A stretch of DNA of 38,472 nucleotides from Segatella copri (lineage in GTDB: Bacteria > Bacteroidota > Bacteroidia > Bacteroidales > Bacteroidaceae), in contig NZ_VZCB01000089.1 in the NCBI RefSeq assembly GCF_009494395.1, positions 1 through 38,472 of the forward strand. Reading direction: 5' to 3'. Position numbers and translations under genes: made by a program. The notes below the pieces were generated by a model. That model did not search any database. It was not told the DNA's origin and saw nothing but the letters and a program-made list of their open reading frames with translations. Every line of letters begins with the position of its first letter. The first letter of the stretch is position 1. This document shows, in pieces, positions 20,101 through 27,100 of this stretch.

Positions 20101-22102
20101 GGCTCCTGTCATGGCCTTCGATCCAGAGGAGTTGCATATTGAAAATGTGGCTTCTGACTATAAGGGCACTCGTACCGTCAATCTGAAGAACGATGGCGAG
20201 TATAAGCTTACTTACTCATTGAGTCTCGATCCATCTGGTCGTGATGCTGGTAATGTAGATGATGGCAGCAACGATCCTGCTCCTGCCTATAATGTCATCT
20301 CTTATCCTTCTGAGGATGTTGCCAAGAATTTCGTGGCTACCTGTGTAGAGAAGATTTCCGGCAAGAAGGGCATGGTGAAGGCTCTTGGCTTGAAGAAGGT
20401 GAAGGACGATCAGAAGTTCATCTACGACTTGCCTACAGGCTATGAGGGCAATGCGCTCTATTATCCAGTGCTCAACCCTGTAGCCAATGCTCAGGCAGCC
20501 CTGATGGGTACGGGTGCTACTGCTCTGGATGAGAACTTCTATGCAGCAACTCGCTATGAGGCTCCTGCTGAAGGTTTCAATCTTACCCATCTCTACTTCG
20601 TCGGTACTGTAGGCGACTTGGAGAATGTGGACATCGAGGCTTCTGTTATTCTAGGCAATGATGTGACAGCTACCGAGAAGACCATCGGCCATGGCAAGAT
20701 TCATATTGCCAAGGAAGAACCTCTTGATAATGGCAGCTACCAGGGTGTTCCACGTGTGTTGAAGTTTGACAACCCTATCTACATTAATCCTGCCGATACC
20801 TTCTATGTCGTATTGAAGTATCCTGCCGGCTACAAGTCATCAGCCATGATGGCTACCAAGGATGGAGATATGGAGACCAATCGCTATATGGCACACTTGA
20901 AGTCATTGGGTGGTTGGGTTGACATCGAGGCTCTCTACGACAATGCTTACAGTTATGGTGCCTTCGGTTACTTCATGACTTGTATCGAGAAGGAGAAGGG
21001 TGAGCCATGGATTAAGTTGCTCAACGAGAAGAAGGAAGGCGAGATTGCTCCAGGCGAGGCTATTCCTGTACAGTTTGAGGTGAATGCCAAGAGTGCTTAT
21101 TTTGCCAAGAACAATAAGGCTACTCTCGTAGTGAAGAGCAATGATCCATACAACAAGCTCTACAACTATCACATCTATCTCGATAAGAATGCTGCTCCTG
21201 TCATCACCGCTCCTGAAGGTGAGACTACTGTTCCTGAGGCTTCCAAGGCGATGGTTCCTGTAACTGTTGCTGATGCCGAGGGTGAGGCTTTCACCGTAAG
21301 CTTGAACGATGCTGACGGTATCGCATCTGTTGAGAGTTATGCGAATGAGGACGGTACTCAGGAAGGTATTTCTGAAAGCAATGGTACTTATACTGTTGAG
21401 GCTGGCGGCAGCTTGAAGCTCAATGTGGCTCTTGTTCCGGATTATGGTACTGCTGGCAAGCATACCTTCACCGTAAATGCCAAGGACGAGTCAGGCAATG
21501 CAAGCTCAGTTGTTGTCAACTACAACGTTGAACATACCAACCGTGCACCTAAGTATGTGGGTCCTGCCGACTTGGCCCTTAAGGGTGGTGAGACATCAGC
21601 CCAGTACTACTTTGCTGATTTCTTCGAGGATGCTGATGGCGATGCCATGACCTTCTCTGCTCAGATTGCCGATCCTTCATTGGCTGCTCTCTATCAGTCG
21701 GAGAATGGTATCATCATTGCTGCTAAGCAGGTTTCCGGTTCAACCAACATCAATGTTGTGGCTACTGATGCCAATGGTGCTTCTACTACTGGTGTCATAG
21801 CCTTGACTGTTGATGCTGCAACAGGTATCAGCAATGTTGTGGCTGGTGCCTCTAAGGGCGATGTTACTGTAAATGGAGATGCAGAGAACGGTAATTTGAA
21901 TGTTACTATCGGTGCTGATGCTGACAAGGTTGTTCTCTCTGTTTATAGCAATGCCGGTCAGCTGATGGCTCAGAAGACCTTGCAGAATGTTCATGCTGGC
22001 GATAAGGCTAGCGTAGCTTTGGGTAAGGTTGCTGCGGGTGTATATCACCTTGTAGCTAATGTAGATGGCAAGACCTCAGCAGTGAAGTTTGTCGCTAAGT
22101 AA
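14198..22102 (+). CDS. Giant secreted S8 subtilase with type IX-like C-terminal sorting domain
   Basis: A 2634-residue cell-surface or secreted serine protease. The start at 14198 gives the signal peptide MTRRLLLLVCAVLCLGSNVR; a longer in-frame start at 14129 overlaps the promoter and is rejected. The catalytic triad is D222 (AIIDGG), H277 (HGTHVAG) and S456 (GTSMACPHVSG), with oxyanion N386. A fibronectin III-like domain follows (about 525-630). Then comes a long array of immunoglobulin-like modules, including ASH/Hydin-like units (VDFGDLLVGQ near 964, VDFGKVFRTS near 1412). Two copies of a PFYGKxY...GxVS module lie near 1167 and 1611. A cadherin-like domain (about 2450-2545) precedes a tail at 2545-2634 (VYSNAGQLM... 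GVYHLVANVDGKTSAVKF) typical of type IX sorting domains. It is monocistronic. Confidence 0.92.
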   Translation: MTRRLLLLVCAVLCLGSNVRISAQSTSSTTQSAESNFVEGVVRVKLQREIADRMIAAKLPLSVKGTSKKYVQTGVTPLDRVNQKVKAVSMTRVFPYAGKNEAKHKAFGLDLWYDVHYEALGMKLAQARNLFRSAEGVSYAQRIPLYKPIGGERFLEVSPAAVAKAAKAASTMPFNDPLLNDQWHYNNDGHIAGTKVGADANVFKAWETGVTGSKDVVVAIIDGGFQVDHPDLKDNVWINTAELNGKPGVDDDGDGYVDDIYGYNFVINSSDINAHSHGTHVAGTVGATNNNGIGVCGVAGGSDGKGGVKMMVCQVFDSRASSSAVADFGAAIVYAADRGASIAQCSWGASVAGDEDKSVTEAVNYFTKNGGGDKMNGGLCIFAAGNNGEEGDYYPGCLDKVVAVGSMAPDGSVAYYSNRGKWVDVTAPGGLEDNGQQYGVLSTLPNSTYGYNEGTSMACPHVSGIAALILSKYGNKQFSNETLRTLLTTSVNDLYTQNPEYEGLMGSGYIDAYKALQGKEGSVPEAVADFTVTASHDNALIEWTIPETEEKSIDHHVIYYSTEAFSATDDLNKLSSATVDTKFKYSGDKMSYEVEGLKASTKYYFAIVAYNRWGKASAVSPIKEATTNAGPKVQVDQKNLSMTVDATKASTAEASFNVKNAGEGVLKYQLTTATTRATMSTSARNLKPNPGQVLPFSGTVSPTLAKRNAVASSDYKAENWPDTLTYSNYVYSYIGETDTKLPNALAQYFYVDKATYPNGFNLTDLLIQGQNGQNPEIEIYDGSRSISRASLIQKINYDFWAYNYPITLKEQIYFAPGSSFWVVAKFPAGAKNPLATGKTERTDIAQYSFYSSDNGTTWTQLSEVLKGTSFESVASQLTWAVQAVSKNPDWSQVLNPEPISGEVRPNESQKVTLKNDGQKLVNGTYEFNIHVKSNEAVDSKQQVALAMTVKGYKPELHSQQLVDFGDLLVGQTKTIDVELTNSGYGVFGGKYGMLQAPKNVKSSSDQFNVPKGANNIAARSTGTLPVTFAPTKEGNFSSTITLTDKNGNQHSFLVRGVASVPAKQSVTPDVYEAGDLKVGGEDKTATITIKNTGNYPLQYVFPKFSSEKIVGSTAKVHKFGYTTISNVAGDESFEYEPAPELADEKDITSQFTNDNWQSGPIKVGFKFPFYGKDYDEIYVSSYGGVSMQQMDGRISCMVPTGDCVQGLGYISAYTNSGWMDMGANSKITYGHKNGKLYVKFKNVVTPATNGGGETTTISFHMALCPDGSVEVYYDDYNPAGVFGSGGHNFVGVSDIAASDPCIFVDANKVQEDNDGLDAPYYDIVTGSAIKIVAPAKSMIKSLSSTDGYVGNGESKEIKVTLAANDELVAGPLTNYLTVITNDPINPSASVKLTANIVGDNLKAEAALDSTSVDFGKVFRTSAQQRTVLLSNNGKDALQVAGVSVKNGKFTLAEEMKAAFSVPAGQGKDIVVTLPTAEKGTVEDVLVITYQDGTTKEIPLKAEVIGNPTWKSNPESLKVETPYGTNVEKTIQVTNEGDEDLTFSAEPASWFSASDLEAAGKSSVDYVFKSKLDGFDIPYNWVDITNDYTEHMPYAYYIDKTDFKKVELPFEFPFYGKKYKSMYIYNTGFVSFDAPVEDYKQFPEPPASLPTTETFYTNIICPFWGNHSMNTPSSDGVYYKAKDDEVIVSYKNYGNTMMQGMNFEVILRKDGSFKFQYNVDPDGFQLGVFGLCGIMDHTGTRGITPADMYITDGNAVEFSPYKNYVVAPGEQVEMPVELKANQLADTYDYELNVTTNDPSRASVKIPVTLNITGEAQAKFPEIINVEQPVDENAIDPSYYEFYVVNKGTKAFTITDVASEMFTGSESDDPDVEPSAPEGELEVYTAQSNNGGDDGIDPGPMALAADAAKAWVPYKSGMMAPIVVGTDTVKFRIAPYNVYEVHKKDFPLVFTVEGLNEETHTSTIKLNITEAPVMAFDPEELHIENVASDYKGTRTVNLKNDGEYKLTYSLSLDPSGRDAGNVDDGSNDPAPAYNVISYPSEDVAKNFVATCVEKISGKKGMVKALGLKKVKDDQKFIYDLPTGYEGNALYYPVLNPVANAQAALMGTGATALDENFYAATRYEAPAEGFNLTHLYFVGTVGDLENVDIEASVILGNDVTATEKTIGHGKIHIAKEEPLDNGSYQGVPRVLKFDNPIYINPADTFYVVLKYPAGYKSSAMMATKDGDMETNRYMAHLKSLGGWVDIEALYDNAYSYGAFGYFMTCIEKEKGEPWIKLLNEKKEGEIAPGEAIPVQFEVNAKSAYFAKNNKATLVVKSNDPYNKLYNYHIYLDKNAAPVITAPEGETTVPEASKAMVPVTVADAEGEAFTVSLNDADGIASVESYANEDGTQEGISESNGTYTVEAGGSLKLNVALVPDYGTAGKHTFTVNAKDESGNASSVVVNYNVEHTNRAPKYVGPADLALKGGETSAQYYFADFFEDADGDAMTFSAQIADPSLAALYQSENGIIIAAKQVSGSTNINVVATDANGASTTGVIALTVDAATGISNVVAGASKGDVTVNGDAENGNLNVTIGADADKVVLSVYSNAGQLMAQKTLQNVHAGDKASVALGKVAAGVYHLVANVDGKTSAVKFVAK

Positions 22103-22154
22103 TGTAGATTTCGGTATCTTGCTTCCCGCTTTGGTAAGCAGGATACTTATCCAT

Positions 22155-22201
22155 AAAAAAAGAGGAATCGTGATAATGATTATTCACGATTCCTCTTTTT
22201 T
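22155..22201. terminator. Bidirectional terminator
   Basis: An 18-bp perfect stem (22155-22173 with 22184-22201) with A-run/T-run flanks lies between the convergent subtilase and esterase genes. Confidence 0.9.
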
Positions 22202-22249
22202 CTTTTTTACGATGTTCTTCTATGATGTTTCTTTTTCACGATGATGTCT

Positions 22250-23446
22250 TTATTTTACGATGTCTGCTGCATAGATTCCCATCGCCTTATAGCCTGTTGG
22301 GTTAGGGTGGAGCCAGTCGTTGCTGGCGTATTCCCGCTTCATCCTTCTGTCATCATTCGGGTCTTGCAGGAGCTTGGCAAAGTCGAGAATGCCGTCTACG
22401 TTCCTTGCCTGACTGCGAATCCAGTCGTTTACATAGAGTCGGGCAGCCTCGTGGAAGTGGGTATAATATCCTGCGCCCTTGAATGGGGTGATGGTGCCGA
22501 GATAAACTTTCATCTTCCGGGCTTTCGCCTTCTTCACCATTCCCTGTATGCTCTCAATAATCTGGCGTGCCACCGTTTCGCTGCTTCCGCTTCTGGCTGC
22601 ACCGATGTCGTTGACGCCTTCAAAGATAATCACCTTCTTCACGCCGTTCTGCATCAGGATATCCCGGTCGAAGCGCTCCTTGGCGAGGGCACCGAAGCCA
22701 CCCGGAACGGTTACACGGTTGTTGCCGATGCCCAGGTTCAGTACGCCCTGATTGGTTATCTTATGCTTCAGCTGCAGCATCTCCGACATCACGTCGGGCC
22801 ATCGGTTCTGGGCATTGTCGGTAGAGCATTTGCCGTCGGTGATGGAGTTGCCGATGATGGCGATGGCACTCATATTGTTGCTCATCGTATAGACATCGAT
22901 GCCGCTGATGTTGTACCAATGGTTCTCTCTGAAAGCCTTCTCAAAGTTGGAGTGGGCATTGGTTACTCCCTTCATGATGTAGGAGGTGGTGCGCGACCCC
23001 ATGTGTACGGTCGGCACTTTGGGAGCCGAGGTATAGTTGATGGTGATGGCTACCCGTTCCAGGTTCCTGAGATTGAACTTCAGGGCATCGCTCACAATCT
23101 GCTTGCCGGCAGGGATGACGGTCTTGTAACTGTTGCCGAACTTGAAGTATTGTGCCGTCTTGGCATCGATGGCGAAGGAATCCTTGGCATGGGCGATGTA
23201 GATGGAGCGGATTTCCACGGGTTGCATCGAATAGATGTTGCTCAACTTGAGGCGAATCACGTCGCCTCCTATGCTAACCTTTACCACCTGGCGTACCGAA
23301 CGGTTAGTCATGCAATTGTTATAGGGCATAAATGATCTGACTACAGTTTGCGGAGCTGTGGCCCAGGTGCCTACCCAGTTCTGTGCGGAAGAAACAGTTG
23401 ATATGGCACAGAATACCATTAATAAAACCAATAATCTTTTCATCAT
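22250..23446 (-). CDS. Secreted SGNH/GDSL-type esterase
   Basis: An exported hydrolase of about 398 residues. I start it at MMKRLLVLLMVFCAISTVSS, a clear signal peptide; an upstream ATG at 23482 would place the promoter inside the gene. The sequence from NWVGTWATAPQ is typical of secreted GDSL proteins. Block I is GNSITDG (nucleophile Ser), followed by GIGNN (Gly block), EGVNDIG (Asn block) and DWLHPN (Asp and His of the triad), so the catalytic set is complete. Such enzymes remove acyl groups from sugars or lipids; the substrate is not evident here. It is divergent from a sugar transporter gene, which weakly suggests carbohydrate deacylation. Confidence 0.87.
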   Translation of the reverse strand: MMKRLLVLLMVFCAISTVSSAQNWVGTWATAPQTVVRSFMPYNNCMTNRSVRQVVKVSIGGDVIRLKLSNIYSMQPVEIRSIYIAHAKDSFAIDAKTAQYFKFGNSYKTVIPAGKQIVSDALKFNLRNLERVAITINYTSAPKVPTVHMGSRTTSYIMKGVTNAHSNFEKAFRENHWYNISGIDVYTMSNNMSAIAIIGNSITDGKCSTDNAQNRWPDVMSEMLQLKHKITNQGVLNLGIGNNRVTVPGGFGALAKERFDRDILMQNGVKKVIIFEGVNDIGAARSGSSETVARQIIESIQGMVKKAKARKMKVYLGTITPFKGAGYYTHFHEAARLYVNDWIRSQARNVDGILDFAKLLQDPNDDRRMKREYASNDWLHPNPTGYKAMGIYAADIVK

Positions 23447-23451
23447 AGATG

Positions 23452-23483
23452 CAAAGTTAGCCACAAAAACCAACAAAAGCAAG
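23452..23483 (-). promoter_or_regulatory. Promoter of the SGNH esterase gene
   Basis: On the minus strand, CTTG (23480-23483), 20 bp, TAACTTTG (23452-23459). The predicted start point falls within a few bases of the ATG at 23446, which implies a very short leader or none. Confidence 0.6.
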
Positions 23484-23509
23484 AAATTTAAAAACTTTTT
23501 TCATAAAAC

Positions 23510-23541
23510 TTTGGAGAATGTTGAGAAAAGTTGTATCTTTG
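23510..23541 (+). promoter_or_regulatory. Promoter of the sugar transporter gene
   Basis: TTTG (23510-23513), 20 bp, TATCTTTG (23534-23541). Consensus match, about 25-30 nt before the ATG. Confidence 0.8.
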
Positions 23542-23569
23542 CCTAAATTTCTAACTAAAATAATAGTCT

Positions 23570-24778
23570 ATGCAACCAACAAAAAGTTTTGCGATTCCAT
23601 TGTCGTTCATTGGAATCATGTTTTTCTCTTTGGGCTTTGCCCTGGGTATTAATTCCTTGCTGGTGCCTGTATTGCAGGGTTCGCTGGGTATTTCCAATGC
23701 TGCCTCTTATCTCATCATCGCAGCCACCTTCATTCCGTTCCTTATTTTCGGTTATCCTGCCGGACTCACCATCAAGGCTATCGGTTATAAGAAGACGATG
23801 TCGCTGTCGTTTGTCATCTTCGCAGCAGCATTCTATCTCTTCATCCTTTCTGCCGATGAGAAGAGTTTTCCTCTGTTCCTGCTTGCATCTTTTGTAAGTG
23901 GTGCTGCCAATGCCTATCTTCAGGCATCTGTCAACCCTTACATTACCATCCTGGGTCCATTGGATAGTGCTGCCAAGCGCATCAGTATGATGGGTATCTG
24001 CAACAAGCTGGCGTGGCCAATCCCATCTATGTTCATCGTATGGCTGTTGGGCAAGGATGTGCATCTCATCGAAATCGAGGATTTGGCTAAGCCTTTCTGG
24101 ATCATCATCGTAGCTTTCCTGGCTTTGGGTGTTCTGGCTTTCCTGGCTCCATTACCAGAGGTGAAGGCTGCCGGAGAGGATGATTCTGAGGAAGAGGAGT
24201 CTGCTGCCTGCACTTATGCTGCAACCAAGACCTCTGTCTTCCAGTTCACTCACTTGCTTTTGGGTTGTCTGGCGCTGTTCCTGTATGTAGGTGTTGAGAC
24301 GGTTTCTCTCGGAACATTGGTAGATTATGCCAATTCCCTGGGTTTGCCAGGTGCAGCTAACTATGCCTGGATAGCTCCTATCGGTATTGTTATCGGTTAT
24401 ATCTGCGGTATCATTCTGATTCCTAAGTACATCAGTCAGGCAGTAGCCTTGAAACTCTGTTCGTTCCTGGCAATTGCCGGATCTTTGCTGGTGGTTCTTA
24501 CCCCAGCCGAGATTTCCATTTATTTCATCTCATTGATGGCATTGGGTTGTTCTCTGATGTGGCCTGCCCTCTGGCCATTGGCAATGGCAGATTTGGGTAA
24601 GTTTACCAAGTCTGGTTCTTCGTTGCTCATCATGGCGATGTTTGGTGGAGCCGTTCTTCCTACGCTCTATGGCAGTCTGAAGGATGCAGTAGGTGCTCAG
24701 CAGGCATATTGGCTCTGTCTCCCTTGCTTCCTCTACATTTTGTATTACAGCATTCACGGCCACAAAATCCGTTCATAG
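23570..24778 (+). CDS. Sugar MFS transporter (GluP/FucP type)
   Basis: A 402-residue inner-membrane protein with about 12 hydrophobic segments in two halves, joined by an acidic loop (EDDSEEEES, about residues 202-211). The N-terminal FFSLGFALGINSLLVP and the segment GAANAYLQASVNPYITILGP match the FHS family of proton-linked fucose or glucose/galactose transporters. SLMWPALWPLAMADLGKFT in the second half is also family-typical. The sugar cannot be fixed from sequence; glucose/galactose is most usual for this Bacteroidetes form. It has its own promoter and is divergent from the SGNH esterase. Confidence 0.87.
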   Translation: MQPTKSFAIPLSFIGIMFFSLGFALGINSLLVPVLQGSLGISNAASYLIIAATFIPFLIFGYPAGLTIKAIGYKKTMSLSFVIFAAAFYLFILSADEKSFPLFLLASFVSGAANAYLQASVNPYITILGPLDSAAKRISMMGICNKLAWPIPSMFIVWLLGKDVHLIEIEDLAKPFWIIIVAFLALGVLAFLAPLPEVKAAGEDDSEEEESAACTYAATKTSVFQFTHLLLGCLALFLYVGVETVSLGTLVDYANSLGLPGAANYAWIAPIGIVIGYICGIILIPKYISQAVALKLCSFLAIAGSLLVVLTPAEISIYFISLMALGCSLMWPALWPLAMADLGKFTKSGSSLLIMAMFGGAVLPTLYGSLKDAVGAQQAYWLCLPCFLYILYYSIHGHKIRS

Positions 24779-24805
24779 TATCGTTTCTTATCAGCTGAGA
24801 TTATA

Positions 24806-24866
24806 AAATAAGGAGTATCCTCTGTAGCCTTTGATGATGAAAGGCTAGGGGGGATACACCTTATTT
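24806..24866 (-). terminator. Hairpin repeat R1 (terminator of the three-gene operon)
   Basis: First of four related hairpins. Outer arms AAATAAGGaGTATCC and GGATACaCCTTATTT enclose an inner stem AGCCTTT/AAAGGCT. The inner stem differs in sequence from copies R2-R4 but still pairs. On the minus strand it ends in CCTTATTTTATAA, which fits an intrinsic terminator. It begins 4 nt after the DUF4160 stop codon. Confidence 0.8.
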
Positions 24867-24870
24867 ATAG

Positions 24871-25152
24871 TTATTCTCCACGATAAAAGCCATTATTGCT
24901 CATTTCTGACCATTTTAAGAACATTTCCTGATAGTTGTCTTTTATGAATTCACGAATGATTCTCAATTCTTTATTAGTCAGAATACCCTGTTCTTTTACG
25001 ATGGTATCACCATTTCCCATTACAAAAAGCTTGGCAGAGCCAGATTCTGTTAAACGTTTGTCACTAGCATGTACATGCATAGCTTCCACTATGCAATGGG
25101 AAGTAAAATAGAGGTAATACCCACATATCATAAAGTCGTAATATTTAGGCAT
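24871..25152 (-). CDS. DUF4160-like protein
   Basis: A 93-residue soluble protein. It resembles DUF4160: an aromatic YYLYFTSHCIVEAMHVHAS segment in place of the usual YMYFNDHNPPHFHA, a central strand pair (SAKLFVMGNGDTIV), then the helix LTNKELRIIREFIKDNYQEMFLKW. DUF4160 genes are often paired with DUF2442 genes and predicted as toxin-antitoxin-like, without firm biochemical proof that I know of. It is the last gene of an overlapping three-gene operon: its start overlaps the preceding stop by 8 bp. Hairpin R1 follows at once. Family call likely, function open. Confidence 0.7.
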   Translation of the reverse strand: MPKYYDFMICGYYLYFTSHCIVEAMHVHASDKRLTESGSAKLFVMGNGDTIVKEQGILTNKELRIIREFIKDNYQEMFLKWSEMSNNGFYRGE

Positions 25153-25384
25153 AAGCTTGCTCCATTAATTTTTTGTTTCGGTTCCAATACTTTTGAACGA
25201 TGCTGATTTCTATATCATCCATATTGGTTTCTGTAACTTCCCCCTCGCTAGTCATTACAAGAGCATGGTATGGTGGGTGTAGATATACAACACGTATAAA
25301 GCCTTCTTCGGTTTTCGAAAATGCATATCCGCAAACAATCATCATAGCATTTTCTGCTACAGATTTAATTTCTTCTTCCTTCAT
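25145..25384 (-). CDS. Small hypothetical protein, middle gene of three-gene operon
   Basis: A 79-residue protein I do not recognise with confidence. It starts MKEEEIKSVAENAMMIVCGY and has a compact alpha-beta look: an N-terminal helix, two or three strands (IRVVYLHPP, HALVMTSEGEV), and a C-terminal helix (DDIEISIVQKYWNRNKKLMEQ). It overlaps the upstream DUF2442-like gene by 20 bp and the downstream DUF4160-like gene by 8 bp, so translational coupling is likely. The strict overlaps argue that the three proteins act together or in balance. Confidence 0.7.
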   Translation of the reverse strand: MKEEEIKSVAENAMMIVCGYAFSKTEEGFIRVVYLHPPYHALVMTSEGEVTETNMDDIEISIVQKYWNRNKKLMEQAYA

Positions 25385-25664
25385 GATAATCTATTTTTAC
25401 TGACTTGATTGGTTTAAGAAAAGTCTCAGGATTGATATACAGATTCTTTAATATGGGCAAAAGGTCAATATACTCTTCCGTTTCGCCCAAGCCTTCATAA
25501 TCTGCCATAACAACAATATATCCATTATCCCATTCCTTAACCTCTGTATATCGTTTAAGGCGTTTAGGAGTACGAAATCGGATGTTACTATTGCCATATC
25601 GAAAAGAAGTCATATCTCCGTTGTTAGAGAGCAACGCTTCTGATGAAAAATTTGCATTGTTCAT
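25365..25664 (-). CDS. DUF2442-like protein, first gene of three-gene operon
   Basis: A 99-residue protein starting MNNANFSSEALL. I choose this ATG because GGAGG precedes it at good spacing; the open frame reaches up to 25733 but runs through the promoter. The C-terminal half (EVKEWDNGYIVVMADYEG, then EEYIDLLPILKNLYINPETFLKPIKSVKI) resembles the DUF2442 pattern of a strand pair followed by a DL-pattern helix. DUF2442 proteins are commonly neighbours of DUF4160 proteins. It is expressed from the promoter inside repeat P2 (25703-25734). A decayed copy of its first codons lies at 28719-28836. Function unknown. Confidence 0.65.
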   Translation of the reverse strand: MNNANFSSEALLSNNGDMTSFRYGNSNIRFRTPKRLKRYTEVKEWDNGYIVVMADYEGLGETEEYIDLLPILKNLYINPETFLKPIKSVKIDYHEGRRN

Positions 25665-25701
25665 ATTTGCCTCCTTATTTTTATGATTTAACTTTCTTTC
25701 T

Positions 25702-25774
25702 GCAAAGATACGCTTTTCTTCTGAAAGAAGCAAGGAATTATTGGAAAATATTTGAGGCTGAGGAAGATAAAAAG
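25702..25774 (-). promoter_or_regulatory. Repeat P2 with promoter of the three-gene operon
   Basis: On the minus strand, CTTG (25731-25734), 20 bp, TATCTTTG (25703-25710). The whole 73-bp block is nearly identical to 28837-28907 (first 48 nt identical). Degraded versions lie at 27294-27345 and 27841-27918. It abuts hairpin R2. Confidence 0.75.
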
Positions 25775-25775
25775 A

Positions 25776-25831
25776 AGAAGGTATATCCTGCTTGCCCGAT
25801 GTATGGGGGCAAGTGAGGATACATCTTATTT
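25776..25831 (-). terminator. Hairpin repeat R2
   Basis: Inner stem CTTGCCC/GGGGCAAG with loop GATGTAT. The outer arms are imperfect relative to R3. On the minus strand it ends in CTTCTTCTTTTTATC. No intact minus-strand gene precedes it, only a short open frame whose stop codon lies inside the repeat (25826-25828). Confidence 0.65.
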
Positions 25832-25885
25832 AATTACTTTATCTAGAAAACCTCTTACCCCTTTGAATTTCCTGCATTTTACCAT
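25826..25885 (-). pseudogene. Possible 3' remnant of a lost gene
   Basis: A 19-codon minus-strand frame, MVKCRKFKGVRGFLDKVIK, ends at a TAA that forms part of hairpin R2. The position matches the other three R copies, each of which sits at or just after the stop codon of a minus-strand gene. That placement is the main reason to record it. Upstream the frame runs into AT-rich sequence without recognisable protein. Confidence 0.3.
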
Positions 25886-25955
25886 CTTCCCGTTATATAA
25901 TGTTAAGTAAATGAAGAAAAAAGCATTAAAAAGTATAACGTATTTATATTTTTAT

Positions 25956-25963
25956 TATTTTTG
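25956..25963 (+). promoter_or_regulatory. -7 box upstream of fimbrillin-like gene
   Basis: TATTTTTG fits TAnnTTTG, about 105 bp before the ATG at 26068. No good -33 box is seen. A perfect hairpin CCGGAA-TAT-TTCCGG (26025-26039) lies in the presumed leader, 29 bp before the start codon, and could influence translation. Confidence 0.4.
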
Positions 25964-26067
25964 AACCAACGTTAGTACTAAAAGCGTTTGTCTGCATGAT
26001 TCAAATGCGTACTAGCCGATAATACCGGAATATTTCCGGCGTCCAATACCTAATAACTCAGGGAAGG

Positions 26068-27015
26068 ATGAACAGAATTAAAAGCATGGGGCTGCTGGTC
26101 TCAATTTTGCTACTTTTAGGTAGTTGTTCCAAGGAAAACGTGATGAATGAATCATCACAGGTAACGAACCATGAGGTAAGCATCAGCTTCTTCGAGAAAA
26201 CGATAGAAGATATCTCTTCTGCCTCAGATGTCTCATCGGCACGTATGCATTCCACCCGTGCTGATAACAAAACGACCTTGGCTGCCAGTCATTGGTTTTC
26301 AGAACTGGAGGTTGCATTGATACCTATTAAATCCGAGAATGATTCAGGCTATGTCGTAAGACAAGACAGTCTGGGCGATGATTTCGGCAAGGTAACCTTC
26401 GATGTTCCTGAAGGCACTTACCACATGGTTGCTGTAGCCGCAGTCACCCCTATGCCTTTGGATAATCGTATTACCATCAAGTCGGCTACCGAAGTCAGAT
26501 TTCCGAATGATCAGGTCACCGATATGGTTTATGCCTATAAGGATATTACGGTCAGTCCTCAAGTAAGCAACCAGAATTTTGATGCCACATTATCACGGGG
26601 CGTGAGTGCCTTCAAACTAAGGAGCTCTATTGAAACTCCATTAAATGTAGCCGGCGAATCCATAGAGATTTCCGGAGGTTGCGGTGTGGTATTCAATCCT
26701 GCTACCGGCACATGCAAGACAGAGGCTCCTATCCATTACGAAAGAGTATTTGATGCCAAGAAGTACCAGTACAATCATTTATTCTTCACGGTCTATACGC
26801 TTTTGAAGGCTGATGATGTAGAGAATCTTCATGTAAAGTCGCAGGCAAAGGACAAGAATGGCAAGGTCATCAAGGAGTGCAATTTTGACAATGTGCATCT
26901 GGTAAAGGGTAAGTTAACCCGTTACGAGGGTAATTTTTTCAATAATAGCAGCACCTCTTCGTTTACTGTTTCCGACACGGCATTAACAGAAAGTGGGTAT
27001 TCCAAGACATTCTAG
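26068..27015 (+). CDS. Fimbrillin-like (FimB/Mfa2-type) lipoprotein
   Basis: A 315-residue predicted lipoprotein. The signal peptide ends at the lipobox LLLGSC (Cys about residue 19). The body resembles Bacteroidales fimbrial-type lipoproteins: two beta-rich halves, an inter-domain segment FDATLSRGVSAFKLRSSIETPL (about 170-190), and a C-terminal strand GKLTRYEGNFF followed by a Ser/Thr-rich end. This is the architecture of FimB/Mfa2-like anchors or fimbrillin-like subunits. No other fimbrial gene adjoins, so it would be an orphan subunit. It is plus-stranded inside a region of minus-strand cassette remnants, and hairpin R3 follows 25 bp after its stop. Confidence 0.65.
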   Translation: MNRIKSMGLLVSILLLLGSCSKENVMNESSQVTNHEVSISFFEKTIEDISSASDVSSARMHSTRADNKTTLAASHWFSELEVALIPIKSENDSGYVVRQDSLGDDFGKVTFDVPEGTYHMVAVAAVTPMPLDNRITIKSATEVRFPNDQVTDMVYAYKDITVSPQVSNQNFDATLSRGVSAFKLRSSIETPLNVAGESIEISGGCGVVFNPATGTCKTEAPIHYERVFDAKKYQYNHLFFTVYTLLKADDVENLHVKSQAKDKNGKVIKECNFDNVHLVKGKLTRYEGNFFNNSSTSSFTVSDTALTESGYSKTF

Positions 27016-27040
27016 CTGGAGTATATCGTATATATATTTA

Positions 27041-27096
27041 AAATAAGGTGTATCCTCGCTTGCCCGATGTATGGGCAAGGAGGATACACCTTATTA
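27041..27096 (-). terminator. Hairpin repeat R3 (best-preserved copy)
   Basis: A near-perfect long hairpin: outer arms ATAAGGTGTATCCT/AGGATACACCTTAT, inner stem CTTGCCC/GGGCAAG, loop GATGTAT. It sits 4 nt after the stop codon of the tonB-family remnant on the minus strand and also follows the lipoprotein gene on the plus strand, so it may serve both. Confidence 0.8.
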
Positions 27097-27100
27097 GATA

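Noticed and set aside
22241..23335. 364-codon plus-strand frame opposite the SGNH esterase
   Set aside because: The minus strand has a full SGNH motif set and signal peptide; the plus frame has neither.
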